NCBI GenBank assembly: GCA_017996515.1
Contig: JAGOGU010000106.1
Span: 1-5,558 of the forward strand
Source of the DNA: Allobrachymonas sp.
GTDB taxonomy: Bacteria; Pseudomonadota; Gammaproteobacteria; Burkholderiales; Burkholderiaceae_C
Direction of reading: 5' to 3'
Length of the DNA: 5,558 nt
The notes beneath the pieces are model-generated. The model worked only from the letters and a program-made list of their open reading frames with translations. It was not told the origin of the DNA and did not search any database. This document shows positions 1 to 4,779 of the stretch, piece by piece. The translations under genes and the position numbers were made by a program. Position 1 is the stretch's first letter. The number at the start of each line of letters is the position of its first letter.

Positions 1-477
1 GGGCATAAGGATCGATGCCCAAGGGAGTTTGGTAAGCGTTTCGGTGATGATGCCTATGCGTTTGAAGAAATGGTTGCTGAGATGGGTTCGATTCAGCTGG
101 GCATGGAAACTGGGCTACCCACCCAGATCGATAACCATGCGAGCTACATCAACAACTGGCTGAGGGTCCTCAAATCAGACAAAAAGGCGATTTTCACTGC
201 TGCTGCGAAAGCTAGCCAAGCAGTAGATTTCGTGATGGGAAGGAAAGCCGCCGAGGTGAAGGTTGAAGCCAAGCAGGGCAGTGCAAATCTGCCGAAAGCC
301 GCCACACCTACAACCGCACCGAGCGTGTCAGAAAGTGTCAATTCTGGAACCACCTCGCCTACGATGATTCCATCCAAGATAGAGGTGATTGCCAAACTCA
401 AAGAGCGCCGGGCAAAAGAGTCTGCGCCCACGCCTAGCCCAAGGCAACAGCAAGGAGGTTCCGCCCTCCGAGCCTGA
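1..477 (+). CDS. ArdC-type antirestriction / zincin-like metallopeptidase domain protein, C-terminal part (5' end outside window)
   Basis: The reading frame is open from base 1 to the TGA at 475-477, giving 158 residues of a longer protein. The first visible residues, GHKDRCPREFGKRFGDDAY, match the segment that directly follows the zinc-binding HExxH motif in ArdC-family proteins (N-terminal ssDNA-binding domain plus C-terminal zincin-like domain). Next come FEEMVAEMG, which would supply the conserved glutamates of the zincin fold, and HASYINNWL.VLKSDKKAIFTAA.KA..AVDF, the typical family ending. The HExxH itself and the DNA-binding domain lie before the window. Known family role: ArdC of plasmid pSa protects incoming DNA from restriction, and relatives are common on conjugative elements. 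After the canonical end (about base 240) there is a 78-residue tail rich in A, P, T, S and K, probably disordered. The gene is followed by its own terminator, so it is transcriptionally separate from the next cluster. Family assignment is firm; the exact function in this element is inferred. Confidence 0.88.
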   Translation, partial: GHKDRCPREFGKRFGDDAYAFEEMVAEMGSIQLGMETGLPTQIDNHASYINNWLRVLKSDKKAIFTAAAKASQAVDFVMGRKAAEVKVEAKQGSANLPKAATPTTAPSVSESVNSGTTSPTMIPSKIEVIAKLKERRAKESAPTPSPRQQQGGSALRA

Positions 478-494
478 TTGCTACCCCACAAAGG

Positions 495-520
495 AATCCG
501 AGCCGAACTCGGATTTTTTT
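495..520 (+). terminator. Intrinsic terminator after the ardC-like gene
   Basis: A perfect 8-bp stem (AATCCGAG at 495-502, CTCGGATT at 508-515) with a 5-base loop (CCGAA) runs into seven T (514-520). It starts 18 bases after the stop codon at 477. This is a classic rho-independent terminator on the + strand. Confidence 0.9.
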
Positions 521-547
521 GTTTAAGGGGGTTGCTTTTTGCATATT
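519..547 (+). promoter_or_regulatory. Possible weak sigma70 promoter for the RHH-unknown-traY cluster
   Basis: TTGTTT (519-524) and CATATT (542-547) are separated by 17 bases, directly behind the terminator. The matches are 3/6 and 4/6 to the -35 and -10 consensus, so this is weak. A start of transcription near 554 would place the ATG at 591 about 37 bases into the message. The position after a terminator and before a coupled cluster makes a promoter expected here; the exact boxes are a guess. Confidence 0.25.
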
Positions 548-590
548 TCTGCGAGAGGTTGGGATGATCCCAACTCAAAGAAAGGAAACT

Positions 591-767
591 ATGCAGAAGA
601 CAAAATCAGAAAAAATGAAACACCAAAGTTTCGTATTACCAGAGGTCGAGCGAGAGGCTTTCCACTACCTCTGTTTCAGAATGAAGCTCACTCCCAGTGA
701 GGCGCTACGCCGGATGGTTCGAAGTTTTCTATACGGGCAATCCATTGGGAAGGAGGTGCAAAAATGA
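591..767 (+). CDS. Small ribbon-helix-helix-like DNA-binding protein (58 aa)
   Basis: The predicted protein has a basic N-terminus (MQKTKSEKMK), a short strand-like stretch HQSFVLP (11-17), a helix VEREAFHYLCFRMKL (19-33), the turn TPSE, and a second helix ALRRMVRSFL (38-47). This order fits the CopG/Arc/MetJ ribbon-helix-helix fold, whose dimers bind DNA through the strand and often repress their own operon or act as relaxosome accessory factors. I chose ATG 591 because AAAGGAAA (581-588) lies just before it and the RHH region follows closely. ATG 564 (67 residues, preceded by GAGAGG at 553-558) and ATG 519 (82 residues, inside the terminator T-run, so unlikely) are alternatives. The stop overlaps the next start (ATGA, 764-767), which points to translational coupling. 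The fold is inferred from pattern only, and the role as operon regulator is a hypothesis. Confidence 0.62.
   Translation: MQKTKSEKMKHQSFVLPEVEREAFHYLCFRMKLTPSEALRRMVRSFLYGQSIGKEVQK
749..757 (+). promoter_or_regulatory. Near-perfect Shine-Dalgarno for the 79-aa gene
   Basis: GAAGGAGGT lies inside the end of the RHH gene, six bases before ATG 764. It is close to a full complement of the 16S rRNA 3' end and much stronger than the site before the RHH gene. This supports ATG 764 as a real start and suggests that the small downstream protein is well translated. Confidence 0.75.
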
Positions 768-1003
768 ATCGAATCCATGCACTCCGAGAAATTGGGCACT
801 TCATTCGTGCCTACCGCAACGAAATAGCCAAGTTGCCCTTAGATTCGGATGGTAAGCCGTCGAATCTCGAAATCCGAAAGTTGCTGGCTGTGGATACGGA
901 TATGGCAATCGATTTTGCAGCCGTTCTAGCCACGATCTACTTTTTGCTTGAACACGAAACGAGCCTTGTTGCGCACCGTGGATTCGAAGGGGGGAACTCA
1001 TGA
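764..1003 (+). CDS. Unrecognised small protein (79 aa) coupled to traY
   Basis: I do not recognise this protein. It starts at ATG 764, overlapping the RHH stop by 4 bases, and its TGA (1001-1003) overlaps the traY start in the same ATGA fashion, so the three genes form one translationally coupled unit. A strong Shine-Dalgarno supports the start. Residues 1-28 are basic and probably helical (HALREIGHFIRAYRNEIAK). Residues 29-44 look like a polar, possibly looped segment. Residues 45-65 (DMAIDFAAVLATIYFLLEHET) form a hydrophobic or amphipathic helix that could pack against a membrane or a partner, although the acidic residues on both sides make a true membrane span uncertain. There is no signal peptide and no cysteine. 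Its place directly before traY suggests an accessory role in type IVB conjugation or in regulation; this is context inference only. Confidence 0.7.
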   Translation: MNRIHALREIGHFIRAYRNEIAKLPLDSDGKPSNLEIRKLLAVDTDMAIDFAAVLATIYFLLEHETSLVAHRGFEGGNS

Positions 1004-3132
1004 ACCTGATGAGCATTTTCTTCCTCCTTTCCCTTCTGGCTGCTGGCACTGTTCAGGCGGGGGAGATTTTTTCGCCGGTAACGGGCGATATGTCGATCAG
1101 CCTATTGTTGCAGCCACTATTCGGTAGCCTCTTTGGTGGCACAGGTGATGGTCCATTGGGCGAAGCCATCATGACCTTCAATATTTGCTGTCTGACCATT
1201 GGTGGCTTGCTGGCTGCATATACGATGGTCTTTGGAACCATGCAGACTGCCCATGATGGTGAAATGCTGGGTAAGCGTTGGTCTTCAATGTGGGTTCCCG
1301 TTCGTTTGGCTGTTGGCACCGCTGCACTGGTCCCCATTGGTTCATTCTGTGCCATCCAAATGCTTGTTGGTTGGATGGTGATTCAGGGGGTGGGCTTGGC
1401 AGATACCGTTTGGATGACCTTCACCCGTAGTGCCATTGCCTCAGACAGTCTTGCCGCCGGAACAGCACCAGCGACCCATGTTTCCCGTTTGGCTTTCGGG
1501 ATGTTGCGATCCCAAGTCTGTATGGAGGGTTTCAAGCGTTTGGCAACAGAAGGCGAGAACGCGCATCTCATTTTCAACGGCTTGCCGACAAGCAACGGTA
1601 GCCTAGAAAAGGTCAGGCGTTATGGTGTTCCGGGTCTATCGCTGACCCAATGTGGTGGCGTTGTGGGGAGTCAAGCCAACCCAAGCACGATGGCGAGTGT
1701 TGCAGGAGCCTTCGGCATCAATACTGGATCAGCAGAAAAAGCGGCTGCAATTCGAAGGGCTCATACAAGCGCCACTCAAAGCCTCGAAACAGAAATGTCC
1801 GCACTGGCTGTGGCAATCGTTAATGGTGAAACCGTTGGCGTGCAGGCTCGCTACATGGACGCGATCAATAACTATCAACGGAATGTGAGCACTGCTGCAA
1901 AAGGTGAAATGGGCGATGGAGCCTACTTTGCACAAATGGCAGATAACGCAAGCCGAGATGGCTGGTTGCTGACTGGGGCATGGTTCATGCGCTTGGTTGC
2001 ATTGGAATCATCGATGCTCGAAGCCCTTGCTGATGCACCGACTGCCATTCCCATTGAAGCGGCACCGCCCAGCATGGCGAACGATATGAATCGCTATTAC
2101 TACGCACTCAATGGTGCTGTTCGTGACCCATCCACTACCGGGGTTGATAACCAACTCTTAGCGGATAGGGAACGAGAGGACAGTGAAAGCGGCGTGATCA
2201 TGTCCATCATCAATGGGATTTTCAACAAGATCAACGATGGCACCAAAGCCGGCTTCAACTTCCTGACAGATGCAGATGCTGAGAGGCATCCATTGATGGT
2301 TGCCACAGGTGCAGGGCACACCATGATTGGTTGGGGGTTAGCTTTGGCGGTTGCCTCTGTTATCGCCGCAAAAATTGGCGGGGTAACAGTTGCAATGGTG
2401 CTGGCTGGGTTCATCATGGCTTTGATAGCAGGAGGGGTGAGCCTTGCTTATCTAGTGCCCATGATGCCGTTCATTCTTTGGGTAGGTGCTTGTTGTGGCT
2501 GGTTGCTTGTGGTGATTGAGGGGGTTTTGGGCGCGCCTTTGTGGGCAGTGAGTCACTTAAATCCAAGGGGCGAAGAGTTTCATGGTAGTGCTGGCGTTGG
2601 CTATATGCTGGTGCTGGAAATGACCTTAAAGCCAGTGCTCATGGTGTTTGGCTTCTGTTTTGCAGTCGTGGTTTCCATGCCTTTGGGTCAATTCATCAAT
2701 CGCGTGTTCTACGCAACGTTTCAGCTGAACCAAGGCGGGTTTGTAGGTTTTGTTGGGATGCTAGCTGCGATGGGCATCTATGCAGCCTTGATGCTCTCGA
2801 TGATGAAATACACGTTCAGCTTCATCCACAAAATTCCTGACCAGCTGTTGCGCTGGATGGGTGGCGGCAAGGGCTCTGGTTTAGCAGAAGCAGTAGGGGC
2901 AGCTGGTGCATCGGAACATCAAAGCGGTGCAGTTGTCGGTGCGCTTGGTGGTGCAGTTGCCGGTGCCATGACCAGTAAGTTGAACTCCATGTCACGGCAG
3001 GGGGGAGCAACAGATACTTCCAACGGCGATGAGCCAATACAGGTTGTGAAACAGGTAAGTCAGGAGATTTCTGCTCACGACAATACAGTTCAGTCTGAGA
3101 CTGACTCAGCATTCAAAGAGCAATCTAAGTAG
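1000..3132 (+). CDS. traY: DotA/TraY family type IVB conjugal transfer membrane protein (710 aa)
   Basis: This is an inner-membrane component of the IncI-type (type IVB) conjugation apparatus, homologous to TraY of plasmid R64 and DotA of the Legionella Dot/Icm system. Residues 1-20 look like a cleavable signal peptide (MNLMSIFFLLSLLAAGTVQA). Hydrophobic segments lie at about 57-81 and 99-134, followed by a long soluble loop (about 135-435, rich in A, S, N, with several Cys). A dense hydrophobic block follows at about 440-520, then segments near 535-562 and 580-610. The family signature APLWAVSHLNPRGEEFHGSA with the following GYMLVLEMTLKPVLMVFG is clearly present. The last about 85 residues are a Gly/Ala-rich then polar tail. 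Length is near R64 TraY and well below Legionella DotA, as recalled. The start at ATG 1000 has AAGGGGGG (987-994) before it and overlaps the upstream stop by 4 bases. The frame appears intact. The family is confident; the symbol follows R64 usage. Confidence 0.9.
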   Translation: MNLMSIFFLLSLLAAGTVQAGEIFSPVTGDMSISLLLQPLFGSLFGGTGDGPLGEAIMTFNICCLTIGGLLAAYTMVFGTMQTAHDGEMLGKRWSSMWVPVRLAVGTAALVPIGSFCAIQMLVGWMVIQGVGLADTVWMTFTRSAIASDSLAAGTAPATHVSRLAFGMLRSQVCMEGFKRLATEGENAHLIFNGLPTSNGSLEKVRRYGVPGLSLTQCGGVVGSQANPSTMASVAGAFGINTGSAEKAAAIRRAHTSATQSLETEMSALAVAIVNGETVGVQARYMDAINNYQRNVSTAAKGEMGDGAYFAQMADNASRDGWLLTGAWFMRLVALESSMLEALADAPTAIPIEAAPPSMANDMNRYYYALNGAVRDPSTTGVDNQLLADREREDSESGVIMSIINGIFNKINDGTKAGFNFLTDADAERHPLMVATGAGHTMIGWGLALAVASVIAAKIGGVTVAMVLAGFIMALIAGGVSLAYLVPMMPFILWVGACCGWLLVVIEGVLGAPLWAVSHLNPRGEEFHGSAGVGYMLVLEMTLKPVLMVFGFCFAVVVSMPLGQFINRVFYATFQLNQGGFVGFVGMLAAMGIYAALMLSMMKYTFSFIHKIPDQLLRWMGGGKGSGLAEAVGAAGASEHQSGAVVGALGGAVAGAMTSKLNSMSRQGGATDTSNGDEPIQVVKQVSQEISAHDNTVQSETDSAFKEQSK

Positions 3133-3150
3133 GACTGGTGCAGGACATCA

Positions 3151-3182
3151 AAAAGCCCTTTCCGTTTAAGGAGAAGGGCTTT
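3151..3182 (+). terminator. Hairpin terminator after traY
   Basis: AAAGCCCTT (3152-3160) pairs perfectly with AAGGGCTTT (3174-3182). Three further pairs, TCC with GGA (3161-3163 and 3170-3172), can form if G3173 bulges, leaving a 6-base loop GTTTAA. The arms end in three T only, followed by GCAATTTG, so the U-tract is short. It lies 19 bases after the traY stop and, being symmetric A/T outside, could work in both directions. Confidence 0.72.
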
Positions 3183-3492
3183 GCAATTTGTGTCATCGTG
3201 TATGACGGGTTTTGTATCCCGAATGTAGCCTGAATCTTTGATATTCCTCGTAAGTCTTCATTATTACGTGGTTAGAAAGTCTATCGTAGATACTGGACCA
3301 TCATGGGCGTGTGGGCATCAGGTGTTTTGTCAATGGAAGCCATGGCGTTAATTTACCGCAAGCTTGTTGAGCACAGGCAGATGAGCAGGGGATTTATGAA
3401 AAGCCGAGCAGGCACAATGAGGGTGACGACGGTTTGGCTGGCGTAAAAGCAGGTAAAAGCCTTTTATTTACGCAAAAAAAACTGTTTGGCTC
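3183..3492. other. Gene-free stretch; probable element/chromosome junction
   Basis: No convincing gene is seen on either strand. The left half (about 3183-3300) is AT-rich and holds two tiny hairpin possibilities: GTCAT/ATGAC (3192-3196 and 3202-3206) and CGGG/CCCG (3206-3209 and 3218-3221). A 47-codon open frame from ATG 3303 to TAA 3446 has no ribosome-binding site and no recognisable protein similarity. The gene content changes across this stretch from conjugation genes with moderate G+C to G+C-rich housekeeping genes, so an attachment site or an old insertion scar is expected here. No tRNA 3' end with a GGTTCRANTCC motif was found. Confidence 0.5.
3441..3473. repeat. Paired GTAAAAGC direct repeats within an inverted repeat
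   Basis: GTAAAAGC occurs twice, at 3443-3450 and 3453-3460, with a 10-base period (one helical turn). The outer arms GCGTAAA (3441-3447) and TTTACGC (3467-3473) are perfect inverted repeats, and TAAAA/TTTTA (3454-3458 and 3462-3466) forms an inner stem with loop GCC. Eight A follow (3474-3481). A T-run is absent on either downstream side, so it does not look like a terminator. It could be a protein-binding site upstream of the DUF883 promoter, or chance in an AT-rich stretch. Confidence 0.4.
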
Positions 3493-3520
3493 TTGAACTG
3501 GGGCGACAAGGCCCCATAAT
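3493..3520 (+). promoter_or_regulatory. Sigma70-like promoter of the DUF883 gene
   Basis: TTGAAC (3493-3498) and CATAAT (3515-3520) are separated by 16 bases and match 4/6 and 5/6 of the -35 and -10 consensus. Transcription would begin near 3527, about 36 bases before the ATG at 3563. It is the best promoter match in the gap and in the right place for the downstream gene. Confidence 0.6.
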
Positions 3521-3532
3521 AGGTGTCGCCCC
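3500..3532. repeat. 9-bp perfect inverted repeat centred on the -10 box
   Basis: GGGGCGACA (3500-3508) and TGTCGCCCC (3524-3532) are exact reverse complements separated by 15 bases. The centre of symmetry (3516) falls in the proposed -10 box, so a dimeric protein bound here would occlude RNA polymerase. An alternative smaller hairpin GGGGC/GCCCC (3500-3504 and 3511-3515) also exists. It reads as an operator candidate; alternatively, in read-through RNA it would form a hairpin. Confidence 0.5.
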
Positions 3533-3562
3533 TGGATTAATATTTTTGAAGGAGTGACGAGC

Positions 3563-3934
3563 ATGAACCAAGGTGATGCAGAAAAAATCATTGACGATGT
3601 AGCTGCCGCTGGGCAAAAAGCGGCCGACAAAGCCAAGCGCTCTGCCAGCGAGGCAATGGACGCTGCCAGCGACAAAATTGCTGTTGCGCGCGATCGCGCT
3701 GTAGAAGCGCTAGATTCCCTTACCGAGCGCGCGAATCACTATGCCCGCCGCGGATTGGACAAGGCTGTGGATATGCAGCATCGCGCCAAGCGCGAATTTG
3801 AGCGCGCCAGCGATGCAACCGCGCATTATGTGGAGGAGCAACCGCTCAAGTCCGTAGCCATTGCTGCCGGTATTGGCGCTGCTGTAACCGCTATAACCCT
3901 GTTGTTGCTGCGTGATCACCACCGCAGACACTGA
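3563..3934 (+). CDS. DUF883 (YqjD/ElaB-like) C-tail-anchored membrane protein (123 aa)
   Basis: The protein is mostly a long, highly charged Ala-rich helix (residues 5-92, with repeats such as AADKAKRSASEAMDAASDK). A conserved junction EEQPLKSVAIAAG follows, then a hydrophobic anchor at about 97-116, and the short basic tail RDHHRRH. This order is the hallmark of DUF883 proteins. Known relatives YqjD and ElaB of E. coli are inner-membrane, stationary-phase proteins that can bind ribosomes through the N-terminal part; the function here is inferred from family only. I chose ATG 3563 because AAGGAG (3549-3554) lies 8 bases before it; the in-frame GTG at 3554 overlaps that site and is unlikely. 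The gene is monocistronic, with its own promoter upstream and a strong terminator downstream. Confidence 0.87.
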   Translation: MNQGDAEKIIDDVAAAGQKAADKAKRSASEAMDAASDKIAVARDRAVEALDSLTERANHYARRGLDKAVDMQHRAKREFERASDATAHYVEEQPLKSVAIAAGIGAAVTAITLLLLRDHHRRH

Positions 3935-3946
3935 GCAAGGGTTTTG

Positions 3947-3985
3947 CCAGTAAAAAAGCACCGCTACGCGGTGCTTTTTTACTGG
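3947..3985. terminator. Very strong bidirectional hairpin terminator
   Basis: An 18-bp perfect stem (3947-3964 with 3968-3985) closes on the 3-base loop TAC. The core is GCACCGC/GCGGTGC, and the stem includes an A6 tract paired with T6 (3952-3957 and 3975-3980), so a U-tract follows the G+C core on both strands. It starts 13 bases after the DUF883 stop and separates this gene from rluA. Confidence 0.93.
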
Positions 3986-4015
3986 TGCAGTTAGAGAGGA
4001 AACAGGGCGCAATAG

Positions 4016-4029
4016 CCGCAAGCTTGCGG
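4016..4029. repeat. Perfect 14-bp palindrome upstream of rluA
   Basis: CCGCAAGCTTGCGG is fully self-complementary and ends 23 bases before the rluA start. Its first 11 bases (CCGCAAGCTTG) recur at 3356-3366 in the other intergenic stretch. It could be a regulator site or a small hairpin in the rluA leader; no family of sites was recognised. Confidence 0.45.
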
Positions 4030-4052
4030 ATGCAGATGGATGGCACGAGAAG

Positions 4053-4751
4053 ATGAGCACAGAGATAGATGTAGTGCACGCCGATGAAGCGCTTGTGGTG
4101 CTGAACAAGCCCTCGGGCTTGCTGTCGGTGCCAGGGCGCGGCCCCGACAAGCAAGATTGCTTGAGCGCGCGCGTGCAGCAACGGTTTGCAGATGCCTTGA
4201 TCGTGCACCGGCTGGACATGTGCACCAGCGGCCTGATCGTGATGGCGCGGGGGCTGGATGCCCAGCGCCATTTGCAACGGCAGTTTGCGCAAGGGCAGGT
4301 GGGCAAAGGTTATGTGGCCATCGTGCAAGGCCAACCAGCGGTGGAACCCATGCAGTGGCATTGCATCGATGCGGCCATGCGCGTAGATTGGCCCAACCGG
4401 CCGCGCAGCATCATCGACGCGCAACACGGCAAACCCAGCCGCACCCGCTGGCGTTTGCTCAATGCGCCAGCCATTCAGGCGCATGCGGCGTTTGCGCCGG
4501 ATTTTTTTCGTCCACCGGATATACATGGCGCGCATGCGGTGCTGGAGGTAGCCCCGGAAACAGGTCGTTCGCATCAGATTCGTGTGCATCTGCAATCGAT
4601 CGGCCACCCGATTGCGGGCGATACCTTGTATGGCGATGCCGCCAATCAGCAAATGGCGCCGCGCCTGCTGCTGCATGCCTGGTATTTGGCTTTGCAGCAT
4701 CCGCTAACGGGCGAGCCGGTGCAGTGGCAATGCGCCACGGATTTTTGTTGA
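4053..4751 (+). CDS. rluA: tRNA pseudouridine(32) / 23S rRNA pseudouridine(746) synthase RluA (232 aa)
   Basis: RluA converts uridine to pseudouridine at position 32 of several tRNAs and at 746 of 23S rRNA (E. coli numbering). Family motifs appear in order: LNKPSGLLSVPGR (17-29), HRLDMCTSGLIVMAR (52-66) with the catalytic Asp55, VDWPNRPR (111-118), TGRSHQIRVHLQSIGHPI (170-187), GDTLYG (189-194) and MAPRLLLHAW (201-210). The pairing of LLSVPGR and DWPNRP is characteristic of RluA itself rather than RluC or RluD, and no N-terminal S4 domain is present. Length is close to the 219 residues of E. coli RluA; most of the extra residues sit at about 137-160 (an A/F/P-rich insertion before the GAHAVLEV strand). 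No in-frame upstream start was found; the ribosome-binding site before ATG 4053 is weak (GAGAAG directly adjacent). The gene follows the strong terminator and is convergent with the pabB-pabC gene, 28 bases apart. Confidence 0.93.
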   Translation: MSTEIDVVHADEALVVLNKPSGLLSVPGRGPDKQDCLSARVQQRFADALIVHRLDMCTSGLIVMARGLDAQRHLQRQFAQGQVGKGYVAIVQGQPAVEPMQWHCIDAAMRVDWPNRPRSIIDAQHGKPSRTRWRLLNAPAIQAHAAFAPDFFRPPDIHGAHAVLEVAPETGRSHQIRVHLQSIGHPIAGDTLYGDAANQQMAPRLLLHAWYLALQHPLTGEPVQWQCATDFC

Positions 4752-4779
4752 GCTGCGTGTCGTTGCGTGGGCGCAGGCC

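Noticed and set aside
454..469. GGAGG/CCTCC hairpin at the end of the ArdC-like gene
   Set aside because: It is only 5 bp, lies inside the coding region, and has no start codon at a suitable distance to make the GGAGG a ribosome-binding site.
519..590. Longer starts (ATG 519 or ATG 564) for the RHH gene
   Set aside because: ATG 519 lies in the T-run of the preceding terminator. ATG 564 is possible, but ATG 591 has a purine-rich site directly before it and gives a compact RHH protein.
3206..3221. CGGG-loop-CCCG as a tRNA T-arm remnant marking an integration site
   Set aside because: The loop lacks the TTCRANY pattern on both strands and no acceptor stem is present.
3249..3268. CGTAA/TTACG inverted pair with a 10-base spacer as a recombinase core site
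   Set aside because: Five-base arms are expected by chance and no second copy or integrase is visible in the window.
3303..3446. 47-codon open frame on the + strand in the gap before the DUF883 gene
   Set aside because: No ribosome-binding site, no recognisable similarity, and the sequence (many Met, mixed composition) looks random. It could be a remnant, but nothing supports it.
3710..4700. Long open frames on the minus strand opposite the DUF883 and rluA genes
   Set aside because: They are antisense to well-recognised genes, cross the strong terminator at 3947-3985, and give compositions typical of frame shadows in G+C-rich DNA.
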